From Oreohelix idahoensis (taxonomy: Eukaryota > Mollusca > Gastropoda > Stylommatophora > Oreohelicidae): 64,000 bases of DNA. Made by a program: the position numbers and the translations under genes. This document shows, one piece after another, positions 23,809 through 37,240 of the stretch (its first letter is position 1; every line of letters begins with the position of its first letter). Below the pieces are notes generated by a model, which was given only the letters and a program-made list of their open reading frames with translations, did no database searches and was not told the origin of the DNA. The stretch lies in assembly GCA_024509875.1 (NCBI GenBank), contig JAMPIV010014840.1, positions 348,983 through 412,982 of the forward strand, read 5' to 3'.

Positions 23809-23952
23809 AATAAATTTTGGCTGAACTTTGGTTGAATAGTAGTTAAAGTCACACTCCTGGACACATCCAGTATTTTGTAATTCTGGTGGGTTATCGTTGA
23901 CATTGGTAACTTGGATTCCAATATTGGTCATTGTTGCTTTATCCCTGAAATC
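23809..23952 (-). CDS. Cadherin gene, exon 4 of those visible
   Basis: A 144-nt (48-codon) phase-0 exon. The acceptor is GACATTGCCATTCAG directly above 23952 and the donor is GTAAGT below 23809. It encodes IGIQVTNVNDNPPEL, the end of one extracellular cadherin repeat with the calcium-binding linker NDNPP, and then the first strand of the next repeat. The previous exon (28507-28617) ends LAVVSR and this one begins DFRDKAT, giving the usual V..D....T.. I.I.V.DVNDN flow of a cadherin repeat. Two cysteines in GCVQEC right after the linker are unusual for cadherins. The type of cadherin (classical, Fat/Dachsous, protocadherin-15-like or other) cannot be decided from this part. Confidence 0.92.
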
Positions 23953-25519
23953 CTGAATGGCAATGTCAAATTAAATTATTACAACCCGTATCAACTGTCT
24001 GAAACATAAGAGCATATTTGTTATTTAGATGGATAGTAAACAAAACTTAAATGCTTATTTTTGTGTGTGGACATTATTTACGATTTGATGAAAGAAATAT
24101 GAAGCTTATGTGAAAAAATCATCATCTTTAGCTGCCATATCTACATCTAATGTCGGCTGCAATGAGTCTCCTATGTCTCTTGTCACTTGTCTTGATGGTG
24201 CACTCTGATAGGCTCCTTCTTGACAATTTATTGATGTTAACTTCCTCTTGCACGTTTGCCTTCAACTCCTCCTTCTAGTATGGTCTTCAGTAAGGTGATG
24301 TCTCTTTTGCATGGGGAAAATATTTTAGCTGTCTAATTTTTATTTCATTCATTGTTTAAGCGGAAAATACTTACTTCTTTTACTTCTGTCACATAATTGG
24401 TCGTTCTCTTTTCTCATTTTCTCTCTCTCTCTCTGCCACTCTATTTATTTCTTCATTTTTCCACACATAAAATTGTGCCGAGCCACTCCTTAGATATTTT
24501 ACCTCAGTTCATACTGCGATCGTGTCATTTCACGGCTAATTGACCATCCTTAAGGATTAATTATAATCACTTTTGTTGAACCAGACTGACTTCAAACGGT
24601 AAACGTGAAAGTAATTGGCAACTTTCTGTGTAACTCTTTCCGCCAGACACGTATGCTTGTCTGGGGGCATTGTTTACTACAAAAGCGTTCAGACAATTTG
24701 GCGGAGAATACAAAAGGAAGACCAGATGTTGTCTGTGAAAATGTATGTGTGCAGCGATATGTCGCTGCTTATCTTTCTGGGACTCGCGAAAGTACGTGTG
24801 ATAATTGCATAAGCACTTCCGTCCAGAAGTTTCTGTAATAATTATTACAGATAAACCCGTATGAGGAGAGAAATGAGCGAGTACACTATCTTGCAGGTGA
24901 GGTTACAAATCTGATTTGAAAGGTTATCTAAGTGTAAGGGAAGGAGCCATGTTATATATGAAGGAGGTCATGTGTTCAATATGATATTTTAAAACACGCG
25001 GGGAAAGTAATAACTAAAGCTCCAATCATGGATTGGATCAAAAGAGAGCAAGGAATATACATTCGTTCAGATTGGAAGCCGGTCAGAAAAGAAGGTGGAC
25101 GCGTGGGTAGGAAAACTGCGATATAACGTAGCACAATTTGAGCTATACAACACTGCATTCCAACATCGTCAAAGTAGACACCCAGACAAAGCAAGTAAAG
25201 AATAGAGTTAGGATTCTGAAATAGAGGTCCGGACACGAAAACGTATTAGAGCATCTACTGAAACATCAATAGAAAACTCGTCAATATTCATATGGAAACC
25301 GGATTCTACAGGACCACTCACAAGTCACAGAGGGATTCTAAATAGACACAATATCCCAGACGCGTGTTCGAGGCATCTTCATCAAGTTCCTGAGACTATT
25401 ATACTGAGCAAGAAGTCTAGATCTCCCAACTATTGGGGTGAGTTGTAACAAATATTTTATACTTTGAATTTGACATGTTTGCACTTGCTAGGGGTTATAC
25501 AAGTCCATTCAGGTCCATA
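23953..25519. other. Intron 3 sequence with a LINE scrap
   Basis: 24130-24310 matches the LINE C-terminal fragment at 1390-1560 (TCTTGATGGTGCACTCTGAT against TCTTGATCGTGCACTCTGAT). 24419-24436 is a short CT run. In the remainder up to 25519 I recognise nothing. Confidence 0.5.
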
Positions 25520-26720
25520 CGAGGCTGGCAGCTTCAGCATCTGAAAATGATATATTCATGAACCACCACAGTCTGGCGCTGGGGATAGCTTCGTGCTAGT
25601 TCTCACAGGGAACCAAAAGCAGAGATAACCTCAGACTCCGAATGGAGCAAGGAGTGGATGATGATGACATGATTTGTAATAAGTTATTTGCATACTTAGA
25701 TATGTTCACCCAGGCACACGCCATTGCATTCTCCGCTATCCAGACATACTTTTCGCTCAGACTAAGTGAAAGTAATGGCGACATTTTATCATATTCACTG
25801 AGCTATAATGTATACTCAGGGGGGATACAATTACTGAGAAAAAGAGTCGCTGGAAGAGACAGCGGGAAGGCGCCTGTTTAGTATCAGAAAACATAACCTT
25901 AGCAGGGCCTATTTTTCTTCTAAAGGTCGTGGTACGAGACTAAAAGATCACTTGTGGTACCTGTCTACGATACCAGCTTAGAAGACAAATCTGTGGCTCA
26001 GAGCTTGTAATCAACACTAGACGCCTACCTTCAACGGCCTGTGAAGATAGTCGCATTGACCAGGAGCGGTTAGCCCTTGCACTCACGTTATAGGGCGTGC
26101 CTTCACCACATACATCGTAAATTGACGGAGCAGTCAGCAGCAACAACAACCCTTCATCAATCTGACAGCTAAGTCCAAACATATCAGGCCAGAACCAAAT
26201 GAACACTTTAATAATATATTTCCAGCGAAGTTTCAGCGAAGAAACAACTATTAACTCACCAATCCTTTATTTATTTTACGTTTGTTAAAAAATAATTGAT
26301 CATTACATTTTTTGTATGTTTTTACAAATTCATAGTTGATTTAATTATTACAGAGAGACGTGCACACATATGAACCAGTATTTTCCATAGAAAAACGAGC
26401 TAATAAAGTAACATTTTACTGTTAAATCAGTTTGAGGCTTCAACGAGCTAAATAAAATACACAATATATCTCTTCACAAAAGGCGCCGGGTAGATAATAA
26501 GTTAACTTTGTTAAGACACATTCAGCATTGTTCTTGACTTCTGAATATCTTGTGAATACTCCCTCAAGATAGAAGCATCATCATTCTTCTATGTATCAAT
26601 CTGCCAAGCGTAATCTTGAGTAAAGATAGATACCTTCGAAGACCCACGTTAGATACTCTTGAGTTTTGGCCATTGTTGGACCACTGCTGCAAAGCAGAAG
26701 ATGCATCCCGTGACACGGAC
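25520..26720. repeat. Unclassified 1.2 kb dispersed repeat, copy 2
   Basis: This is the partner of 20640-21900; see there for shared blocks. The AT-rich part 26270-26345 (AATAATTGATCATTA..., GTTGATTTAATTATTA) corresponds to 21440-21510. No coding capacity was seen. Confidence 0.6.
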
Positions 26721-26988
26721 GTCCTGCAAGGGGATCAGATGTAGCAGTAGTAACTCCATGCTACAAAGGGAGTTAACAGGGAAATTATGACTGATTTGCT
26801 TATTTTTGTCCTTATCTTTCCTTTCCTTTGTCACAAGTCGTGGACTATAGCGGAGTAGATTTGCTATTAGTTTCCAATCAAATGCAGGTTGATTAGTCGG
26901 TATGATCTATATGCGGTGTTTCTTTAAGGTGTTTATCCCTCGTTCCATGCTTTCATTTTCTTGATTGTTTAATACTTGTTAAAAACTT
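26721..26988. other. Intronic spacer
   Basis: Nothing recognised. Confidence 0.35.
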
Positions 26989-27480
<492 letters not shown>

Positions 27481-27957
27481 TAATCATCATAATTAAAGTG
27501 TTTTTAAAATAAAAAAAAAAATAAAAAAAAATAATGAATTACAACAACAACAACAATAAAATTAACGAAAAAAATAATAATAATAAGAAGAAGAAATTTA
27601 ACAAAAATTAAATAATTAATTAAAAAAAAAAAAAAACAAGACTGATAAAAATTGAATTCTTCATACAGTAAATTGGTGATTTGAGACATATTCAGAGGTG
27701 TGTTATAAGAACTCGTGAAATATTCAAACGGTCTACTACTGAATGCCTCAGGGACTCGGTGTTTTTTCCAGTGCGCGCGAACAACTTTACGAGAGGTAAG
27801 CAGCTTTGAGTCTCATAGCAGATACTGCTGCAATGAATGCAATGATAGGTTCATCAAGATGAGGTGGGGTAAACAGTTACTTTCCTCGCTGTCTTTGCGT
27901 CCCAAACTCAAGACCAGAATCAGACTAGGTAGATAGTTAGATAGACATATACGAAAG
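27481..27957. other. A-rich low-complexity intron sequence
   Basis: 27505-27640 is made of A runs, AAT and AAC repeats. After it, up to 27957, I see no gene. Confidence 0.45.
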
Positions 27958-28410
<453 letters not shown>

Positions 28411-28506
28411 GGGCAGACATAGATTGTCAGACCCAGACATATATCTTGTATCTCCTAGCATATATCTGGCTCAGGGACAAGAACTGACCCACGGGAGTGA
28501 ACTTAC

Positions 28507-28617
28507 TCGGGAAACCACCGCCAGACCAAACGATTTGTCTCCACTTTCATAGTCCAGCGGCCTGTTCAGAATTACCTCTCCGTTTTCTGTCACTCTGAAC
28601 ACGCTGCTACCATCAGC
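28507..28617 (-). CDS. Cadherin gene, exon 3 of those visible
   Basis: A 111-nt (37-codon) phase-0 exon. The acceptor is a long T tract ending GTAAG, right above 28617, and the donor is GTAAGT at 28501-28506. It encodes the centre of an extracellular cadherin repeat: FRVTENGEVILNRPLDYESG, then FGLAVVSR. G-E-V-I-L followed by LDYE is the classical signature. The frame joins FTISE of the exon at 41111-41191 upstream and DFRDKAT of 23809-23952 downstream, both in phase 0. No frameshift or stop is present, so the gene looks functional. Confidence 0.93.
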
Positions 28618-30189
<1,572 letters not shown>

Positions 30190-30965
30190 AATGTTAATCA
30201 GAATCGACGCCATTGCACTCCGGGCAAACCCATAGGTGCTCAGTCTCACCTAGCAAATATTGAAGGGTATAAATGCTAATTGAAAATAATACTAATAATA
30301 ACATAATAATAATAGCACCTTCAGTCATAACTAACTATGGGACATGCGCCCCTGAGGTGAAAGCCCTCAGGTGCTTATTTTCCTGGTGTTTCTTCGACGT
30401 TTTCTTCTATCTTCTGCTTGATGTGAGAGCTTCTTTTCGCCCAATCTGAGTGTGGCACCGTAGATAACATCGCCACTTGATCCGATCGGTAGCTTCATTC
30501 TTCCAGGTTGCTGGATTTATGTCCAGTGCCCTCATGTCTCTCTGGCACACATCTTTGAACATCAGCTGCGGTGGCCCAACTGTTCTTTTGCCGTTTGCTA
30601 GTTGTGAAAACACAAGAACTAACTCTAACAATGACTTCTTATATGTAACAGTTGCCTTCTTCACCAAGTCCAATGGCTCGTGGCGTGGCGATCATGTATC
30701 TCCACAACTTCCTGTCTCTAGTACAATTTTCCAGTTCTGTTTCTACATTTTTCACACCACGATGTCAGGCTTTTCAGAAACGTCTTTCGGTGTCGTCCCT
30801 AATTCATTGTCAAACAATTGTATTTTTTTTATCACAATATTTTTCAGCTTTCTTCTCATAACATGTTTAAAGAAAGTGGCATGCTTGCTGCTAATGTGAG
30901 TTCTAGCTTCTTTCAAGACATCTTCTTGACTCTGTTTAGCTGTCCACGGAATTCCTAACATTCCC
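30190..30965 (-). mobile_element. LINE C-terminal remnant
   Basis: On the minus strand, 30960 down to 30410 encodes the end of an endonuclease/reverse transcriptase-type LINE: VLVFSQLANGKRTVGPPQL, then MFKDVCQRDMRALDI, then WKNEATDRIKWR. This is the familiar LANGKR..GRPQL..KDVCKRDMKALDI signature. The catalytic RT core is missing. The first part (30199-30260) repeats 2185-2250, and 30310-30400 is related to 22085-22200. Confidence 0.7.
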
Positions 30966-31730
30966 GTCTCGTGCTATGAGATTATGGCTGGCTGTTGAAA
31001 GGAATAGACTAACAGTAGAAATAGATTGTATTAAAGGACGTATCATATCTTTCCCTGAATGACCCACTGAATATGGCTCGTAATAGTGGGCGAAGGTTTC
31101 CCTAAGATACCGAGTTTCCAGAAGAAAGATAGAGAAGAAAATACAACAACTTAAATTCCTCCTGCATGAAATAGAAACAGTGATACTTTCAAGAGGGGAT
31201 TAGGTCTGCTTGCCACCTTGATTCTTCTGATACATGTTGAAAATAATTTAATAAAATAAGCCCCCAGTAACGTAATACAAAAGAAACAATCAGACACATA
31301 CATCAACAAATAACAACACTCAGTGTACCATACACTGAACACGGAAGGTGGAGTGAAAATTGCGAAGAAACGTTATTTATTAATGAATGGAAGTATACTG
31401 AATGAATGAAGTTAAAAAATTTGAATGAATAAACAAGTGATGTGTGCGAGTATCTATTACAGTTGCTAGTGTGAGTTTTTTAAATTTAACAGAGTTCGAG
31501 TCACTACTGTATCATCATGGGTATGTGTAGGAGGGTGGTGAGTTCCAGTGCAGATATGAACGTACCTGAGATGTCCAGCGTCGAATCTGCATATGGTATA
31601 GGGTGGTATCTTAATGATGTTAGAACAGGTTACCGGGACTATGATCCACGTGCAAAAGTCAATTGAGATTGCCTTTTGTTCAGGAAACAGGAACAGGCTC
31701 AGGGTTTCCCGGCTCTTCCCTTTCATCATC
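30966..31730. other. Intronic spacer
   Basis: No gene or clear repeat was recognised. It ends at the 3' end of the LINE fragment starting at 31731. Confidence 0.35.
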
Positions 31731-32500
31731 TTATCTCAACCCATAACCCGTCATGGGTCGTAGGGTTGCCATGGTAGAATCATCAGCAAACAGGGTCCTC
31801 CACTGCTCTCTATCCTCAGCAATGCGTACAAGTGTGGAAAAACCGTGTCCTGCCCATTCTTTGATGTTATCAGCCCAGGATTTTCTTTGCCTTCCTCTTC
31901 TCCGTTTACCTTCGACTGTTCCCTGGAGGATCGTTTTCGAAAGGGAGTCATGACGAGTTACATGCCCAAACCAGGCCAGCTTTCGACGTTTCACTACTGA
32001 CAAAAGTGGTTCTTGGTGGCCTGCATACGTGTTTATTTTCTCTCTAACATAGACATTTGTTTTGTGCTCTTTATAGCAAATGCGCAAAATTCTTCTATAA
32101 CATTTATACTCGAAAGCCTAGATCCTTCGCTCCGTATCTGCAGTGAGTGTCCAGCCCTCACACCCATACAAGAGAATAGATAATACAAGTGATTTGTATA
32201 ATTTGATCTTCACTGGAAAACTGATATTACTTTTCCAGATCACATTCAGCCTTGTCATGGCAGCTGAGGCCATCTCAAGTCTTATCTTGATTTCTTTACT
32301 TGATCTTCAATCACTACACATAGTGGATCCCAGATATTTAAAGGTGTTAACTTCTTCTAACGTTTGCCCATTTAACGTAATGTTGGTCGGAACATGTTTC
32401 TTATGGCTATTCACCAATATTTTGCTTTTTTCTATATTAATTTCCATCCCATACGTTCTTGTTACTTTCTCCAGTCTAGAGGTAAGGTCTTGAAGTTCTG
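31731..32500 (-). mobile_element. 5'-truncated RTE-type LINE, second copy
   Basis: About 770 bp closely match the last quarter of the LINE at 37241-40592, in reverse orientation. The minus strand encodes ELQDLTSRLEKVTRTYGMEI, then CYRRILRICYKEHKTN, WFGHVTRHDSLSKTI and MTGYGLR at the C-terminus. Homology stops abruptly near 32500, as in 5'-truncated LINE insertions. The reading frame contains breaks. The tail is GAGATAAGATGATGA on the minus strand. Confidence 0.88.
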
Positions 32501-33639
32501 AAGTTAACCACAGGATAAATGGAGATCGTGTCTTTCCTGGTTGGAACTTGATAGGAAATAAAAGAAACAACAAGGCGCCGTAAGTTATCCCATCTTTAAG
32601 AGGGTTTGTACGCGCCTATCAATTTCTACCATAATTCAGCTTTTAAAATACCAATTAGTGACAAAACCCTATTAGGCTTCTGGTTTAATTGGCAACCAAT
32701 TTACAGTAGTGCTCTGGAAGATGTCTGTCTATCTCCAAACTTGTTCTTTTTCTCACACAATCTCTGTTGAGCTGTCGATATTTTCACAGTTGCTATCTTG
32801 ATACTAACGCTTCTGCTCCATTGTGAGCACAGTAATATAAAAATGTATGAACAAACGTACATCCTAAATATAGATGAATCTACTAATCCAATAACCATAG
32901 GTAGTGGTCCTGTTATGCCTGCCGTAATATAACGATAGGCGATAGCACTAAATTCCCCATTTATTAATTTAAATAACATCAGTTAACATTAGTCACATTT
33001 CTGATATACAATAAAGTAATGCGATGCCAGCATGTACATCGACTTGGATGCCATACGTTATTGGAGTGAAAACATGTAAACATGAATAATACCACAAAGG
33101 TTATAAATCACAAGTCATATATAAATTATGCATAATATACAAAAGGAAAATAAACATAAAACTTACCCACTATGCAAGAATTCTTCCTAGGCTGGCAGAA
33201 GATGGTTAAATGCTCTTTGTTACCTTTACCTACACTTTGAATTTGACCCCAGACTTGTCAAAGCAATAGTGAAGAATGAGAGTTTTGTCTACCCCTATAA
33301 AGATTTTGTCGACAAAGAATTTCGCTTGTAATTACGTTGCCATCTGTTAGAGTTTTGTATTTTGTGAGACCGAATCAGACCTTCCATTATTGTAGAAAAG
33401 AGTGTAAGATTTAAGATTTCCTCTAAGTTAATTCGATGCTACTCTTAATTAGTACACGACCACTGTAGTTCTCAGAAAGAATTTATTGCCGTCGTTACAG
33501 GCATTCGCTTACCCCCTAAAAAGTCATTACATTAACTGAGCGGTAACGGTGCCCTTCAGCTATAGACATAAATACCTAAGGGGCGTAACTCAGGTGACGT
33601 ACGACTATTGGGAGGTATTTGGGTTTTCCCAGAACGAAA
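32501..33639. other. Intronic spacer
   Basis: Nothing recognisable. A GTAAGT near 33171 on the minus strand could be a splice donor, but no cadherin-like reading precedes it. Confidence 0.35.
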
Positions 33640-34060
33640 AATTGCATCGAGTATGCGACAGAGGTCAAGGTCATTCTCTATCTTCCTCATAATTTTTCTT
33701 GTAGTTTTTCAGTTCTCATCTTCGTGTAATTGTCGGTCTCCATCCATGTCTCTTACTCTGTGGATTCAAGAACAAGGACTGCCTTGTAATGCTGCATGAG
33801 GTTTCCTCAGTATGTGTCCTATCAATCGCCAGCGTCTTATTCTCATCTTCTACACTGGCACTTGTCTGGTTATTGTTGTTATGTATTCATTGGTGACGTT
33901 ATATTACCATTAAAACCCTTCTGTTTTTACCAAAGCATCCATTTATGAAAGTCTGTAGCTTCTTGTTTGTTACTTTTATTGATATCCATGTTTCACAGCC
34001 ATACAATAAGACCGACTTGACATTTGAGTTGAAGATTCTGATTTTAGTGTTGGATTTGAT
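33640..34060 (-). mobile_element. LINE remnant
   Basis: The minus strand at 34060-33940 encodes NSNVKSVLLYGCETWISI, then KKLQTFINGC, the conserved region after RT in many LINEs. Related pieces are at 690-760, 4760-4960 and 42080-42190 (the last on the plus strand). Confidence 0.6.
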
Positions 34061-34159
34061 GTATTTTTATTTCCATATATTACATCACATTTATCAAAAA
34101 CAATTTATCTCTTCCCTTATGTACCAATCTGTTCCTCCAAGTTTGTCTATATTGCTGCC

Positions 34160-34388
34160 AAGGTACAGGTAAAGGATCCCGTTACATGCCTATTGAGGCA
34201 TATTGGGAATATGGTGTTACGCCCATATTTTCTTGACCATACGGCACACTAGGGGTCATGTGATCAGCAGCAATACGCTGGCCATCTTTAACCTTTGCAG
34301 AGTCGCTCTAGTACCAGATTAACAAGGTTGGCTCGACCTCGGAGCCGTTTGCGGTCTAAAAAATCCCACCTCAACTGGGGATCAAAAT
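34160..34388 (-). repeat. tRNA-derived SINE, head-truncated
   Basis: This is the reverse complement of the SINE at 60595-60873. Shared blocks are GGTAAAGGA(G/T)CCCGTTAC in reverse sense, AATATGCCTCAAT-type sequence, and AAACGGCTCC near the upper end. The tRNA promoter part (A and B boxes) is missing beyond about 34388. Confidence 0.8.
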
Positions 34389-34547
34389 ACATGTTTGATT
34401 CTTTATAATGTCGGTATGTTTCTTCCAGTGAAATCTCGAGTAATTAAAAAATTAAACAGTGAAAATAAATTTATGATTCTACCAGGGTGTTACTCCCTCA
34501 GCATTGTTGATTTAGAAACAGTTAAAATGTGAAAATAAAAGTTTGAT

Positions 34548-35039
34548 TCAGCATCTTGTAAGGATGTTTTTTTTCCGCTGGAATATTGAGGGAGGTAGAA
34601 ACAGTGAAGATATATGTATTCTATAAAATATTTCTCTTCTAATGTTCCGCTTTCGGATCGCACGCATCAGGATAACGGATTTTCCCGCATAGAATCTACG
34701 AGTATATCTAGTTTCAGTCTCACAGACGCGTTTTATAGTGCAGTTTTTATTGGTTGTAGAAATCGCCCGAAGTTTCTCGGGTAATTCCTTCACAATGCGT
34801 GCTGGACCTTTCGGATTCACGTCTAAAGACTGGTTTGTGTGAATCGGGTCATGGCCAGATACGTCAATACAATGCAAACATGCGTGCGGTGGTTTTGCAG
34901 CTCTCGAGTTGTAAATATCGGCTGTGTCCGTCCAGTGTTTTTTGTGATTAATTTTTGTTAGTTGCCGGGAATTCAGATTATTACAGTGACAGTGAGTTTC
35001 AAGTTGTAAGTTAATTAGTATTTCGGAGATAATTGACAT
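34548..35039 (-). other. Unrecognised 163-codon open frame
   Basis: An open frame from the ATG at 35039 to 34548. The sequence has scattered Cys and His (HCHCNN, HACLHC) and is basic, but I recognise no domain, signal peptide or membrane segment, and it shows no cadherin features. It lies in cadherin intron 2 on the same strand. It could be chance, part of an unknown transposon, or an unrelated exon. Confidence 0.2.
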
Positions 35040-35699
35040 ATACCCCTAATAACTATCGTTGCGTAATTGAATATAGTTGGTTTTTAAATTAAGAGGGGAA
35101 GAAGTTAAATAAAAGGCGTACATATTCATTTTAAGTAGCAGCACGCCTAGCTCGCATTACCAGGATACGCCACTGCTGGCAACCTCATCATATAAAACAA
35201 ATTGCCAGAGAAGCCACCATTGTACGAGCGTTTGGATGTTTAATGAATGCTTCACGCAAAGGACCACCTACAGTGGTATCTCTGTGTTCTATAAATAGCG
35301 AAAAGGGAAAAAGGAAGATGCTGTATGATTCTGCATGTTGACAAAGATGTTTATTCTATTCACATCCTGGTATAGAAAATGTCAATGAAATACTATGCCT
35401 TTTGGTGTCTGTTGCTGATTGGCCAGGAAACTGTTGAGAACAAAGACCAATTAGAATTATAAAGACATATCACAGTAGGTCTTACCATCGTCCCTTTGTA
35501 TGGCAATACAGAAAACGTTCGCGGTTTTGATTCATTGCTGCTGTGGTCAGAATCTAAAAATAGGCTAGATAATCGGGCCACTCTGTCGTCTTTACTGGCA
35601 TCCTGTAACAATAGAGATACTCTAATAATGTGGTATAATCACAGAAAAAAGCAAAAAGTTAAATCCCAGGCAGGTGAGCAGTTAATAATAAACTTAATT
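35040..35699. other. Intronic spacer
   Basis: It contains a GGCAACCTCATCATATA block (35170) also seen near 20655 and 3063. No gene was seen. Confidence 0.35.
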
Positions 35700-37240
35700 C
35701 CTTACCAGTTCCTCTTCTACCGTGGTGTTTGCGAGAGAGAGGGAGAGAGAGAGAGAGAGAGAGAGAGCCATACTATTCCTTCACTTGTCTTCATTTGGTC
35801 TGGTTTCAATCTAGTCCTTGGTCCTTCAGAGATTATCTAATGTTGTCCTCCAGAGATTATCTAATGTTGTCCTCCAGAGATTATCTAATGCTGTCCTTCA
35901 GAGATTATCTAATGTTGTCCTCCAGAGATTATCTAATGTTGTCCTCCAGAGATTATCTAATGTGGTCCTCCAGAGATTATCTAAAGTTGTCTTCCAGAGA
36001 TTATCTAATGTTGTCCACCAGAGATTATCTAATGTTGTCCTCCAGTGATTATATAATGTTGTCCTCCAGAGATTATCTAAAGTTGTCCTCCAGAGATTAT
36101 CCAATGTTGTCCTCCAGAGATTATCTAATGTTGTCCTCCAGAGATTATCTAAAGTTGACCTCCAGAGATTATCCAATGTTGTCCTCCAGAGATTATCCAA
36201 TGTTGTCCTCCAGAGATTATCTAATGTTGTCCTCCAGAGATTATCTAATGTTGTCCTCCAATGATTATCTAATGTTGTCCTCCAGTGATTATCTAATGTT
36301 GTCCTTCAGAGATTATCTAATGTTGTCCTTCAGAGATTATCTAATGTTGTCCTTCAGAGATTATCTAATGTTGTCCTTCAGAGATTATCTAATGTTGTCC
36401 TCCAGAGATTATCTAATGTTGTCCTCCAGAGATTATCTAATGTTGTCCTTCAGAGATTATCTAATGTTGTCCTCCAGAGATTATCTAATGTTGTCCTCCA
36501 GAGATTATCTAATGTGGTCCTCCAGAGATTATCTAAAGTTGTCCTCCAGAGATTATCTAATGTTGTCCACCAGAGATTATCTAATGTTGTCCTCCAGTGA
36601 TTATATAATGTTGTCCTCCAGAGATTATCTAAAGTTGTCCTCCAGAGATTATCCAATGTTGTCCTCCAGAGATTATCTAATGTTGTCCTCCAGAGATTAT
36701 CTAAAGTTGACCTCCAGAGATTATCCAATGTTGTCCTCCAGAGATTATCTAATGTTGTCCTCCAGAGATTATCTAATGTTGTCCTCCAGTGATTATCTAA
36801 TGTTGTCCTCCAGTGATTATCTAATGTTGTCCTTCAGAGATTATCTAATGTTGTCCTTCAGAGATTATCTAATGTTGTCCTTCAGAGATTATCTAATGTT
36901 GTCCTCCAGAGATTATCTAATGTTGTCCACCAGAGATTATCTAATGTTGTCCTCCAGTGATTATATAATGTTGTCCTCCAGAGATTATCTAAAGTTGTCC
37001 TCCAGAGATTATCTAATGTTGTCCTCCAGTGATTATCTAATGTTGTCCTCCAGAGATTATCTAAAGTTGTCCTCCAGAGATTATCTAATGTTGTCCTCCA
37101 GAGATTATCTAATGTTGTCCTCCAGAGATTATCTAAAGTTGTCCTCCAGAGATTATCTAATGTTGTCCTCCAGAGTGAACTCTGGGTCGTCCTGGATGTA
37201 AAATCCCTGGCTCTTAGTTTCCCATACTTATCGTGGTATC
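35700..37240 (-). mobile_element. LINE C-terminal remnant carrying an internal minisatellite
   Basis: Flanking sequences of the 24-bp array match the LINE remnant at 940-1220. On the left both have GTTCCTCTTCTACCGT and CCATACTAT; on the right both have CTCTGGGTCGTCCTGGA-like sequence then GGCTCTTAGTTTCCCAT. The same LINE resumes at 40604-40750 after the RTE-type LINE inserted at 37241. The coding sense is minus. Confidence 0.8.
35824..37174. repeat. 24-bp minisatellite, about 56 copies
   Basis: Tandem units GATTATCTAATGTTGTCCTC plus CAGA with few variants. The plus strand encodes an endless RDYLMLSS octapeptide and the minus strand TLDNLWRT. Variant units show higher-order structure: the marker ATATAATG occurs at 36051, 36603 and 36963, spaced 552 bp (23 units) and 360 bp (15 units). 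The unit corresponds to a single TT(L/F)DNL(C/W)R segment in the unamplified LINE copies at 1070-1090 and 42350. Confidence 0.95.

Noticed and set aside
33165..33230. Possible extra cadherin exon with a GTAAGT donor
   Set aside because: The peptide is not cadherin-like, and exons at 41111 and 28507 already join in phase with sensible cadherin sequence.
35824..37174. Possible CRISPR-like array
   Set aside because: Units are contiguous without spacers and the DNA is eukaryotic; it is a minisatellite.
35729..37201. 490-codon frame with an RDYLMLSS repeat
   Set aside because: It is an artefact of the 24-bp minisatellite inside a LINE remnant whose real coding sense is the other strand.
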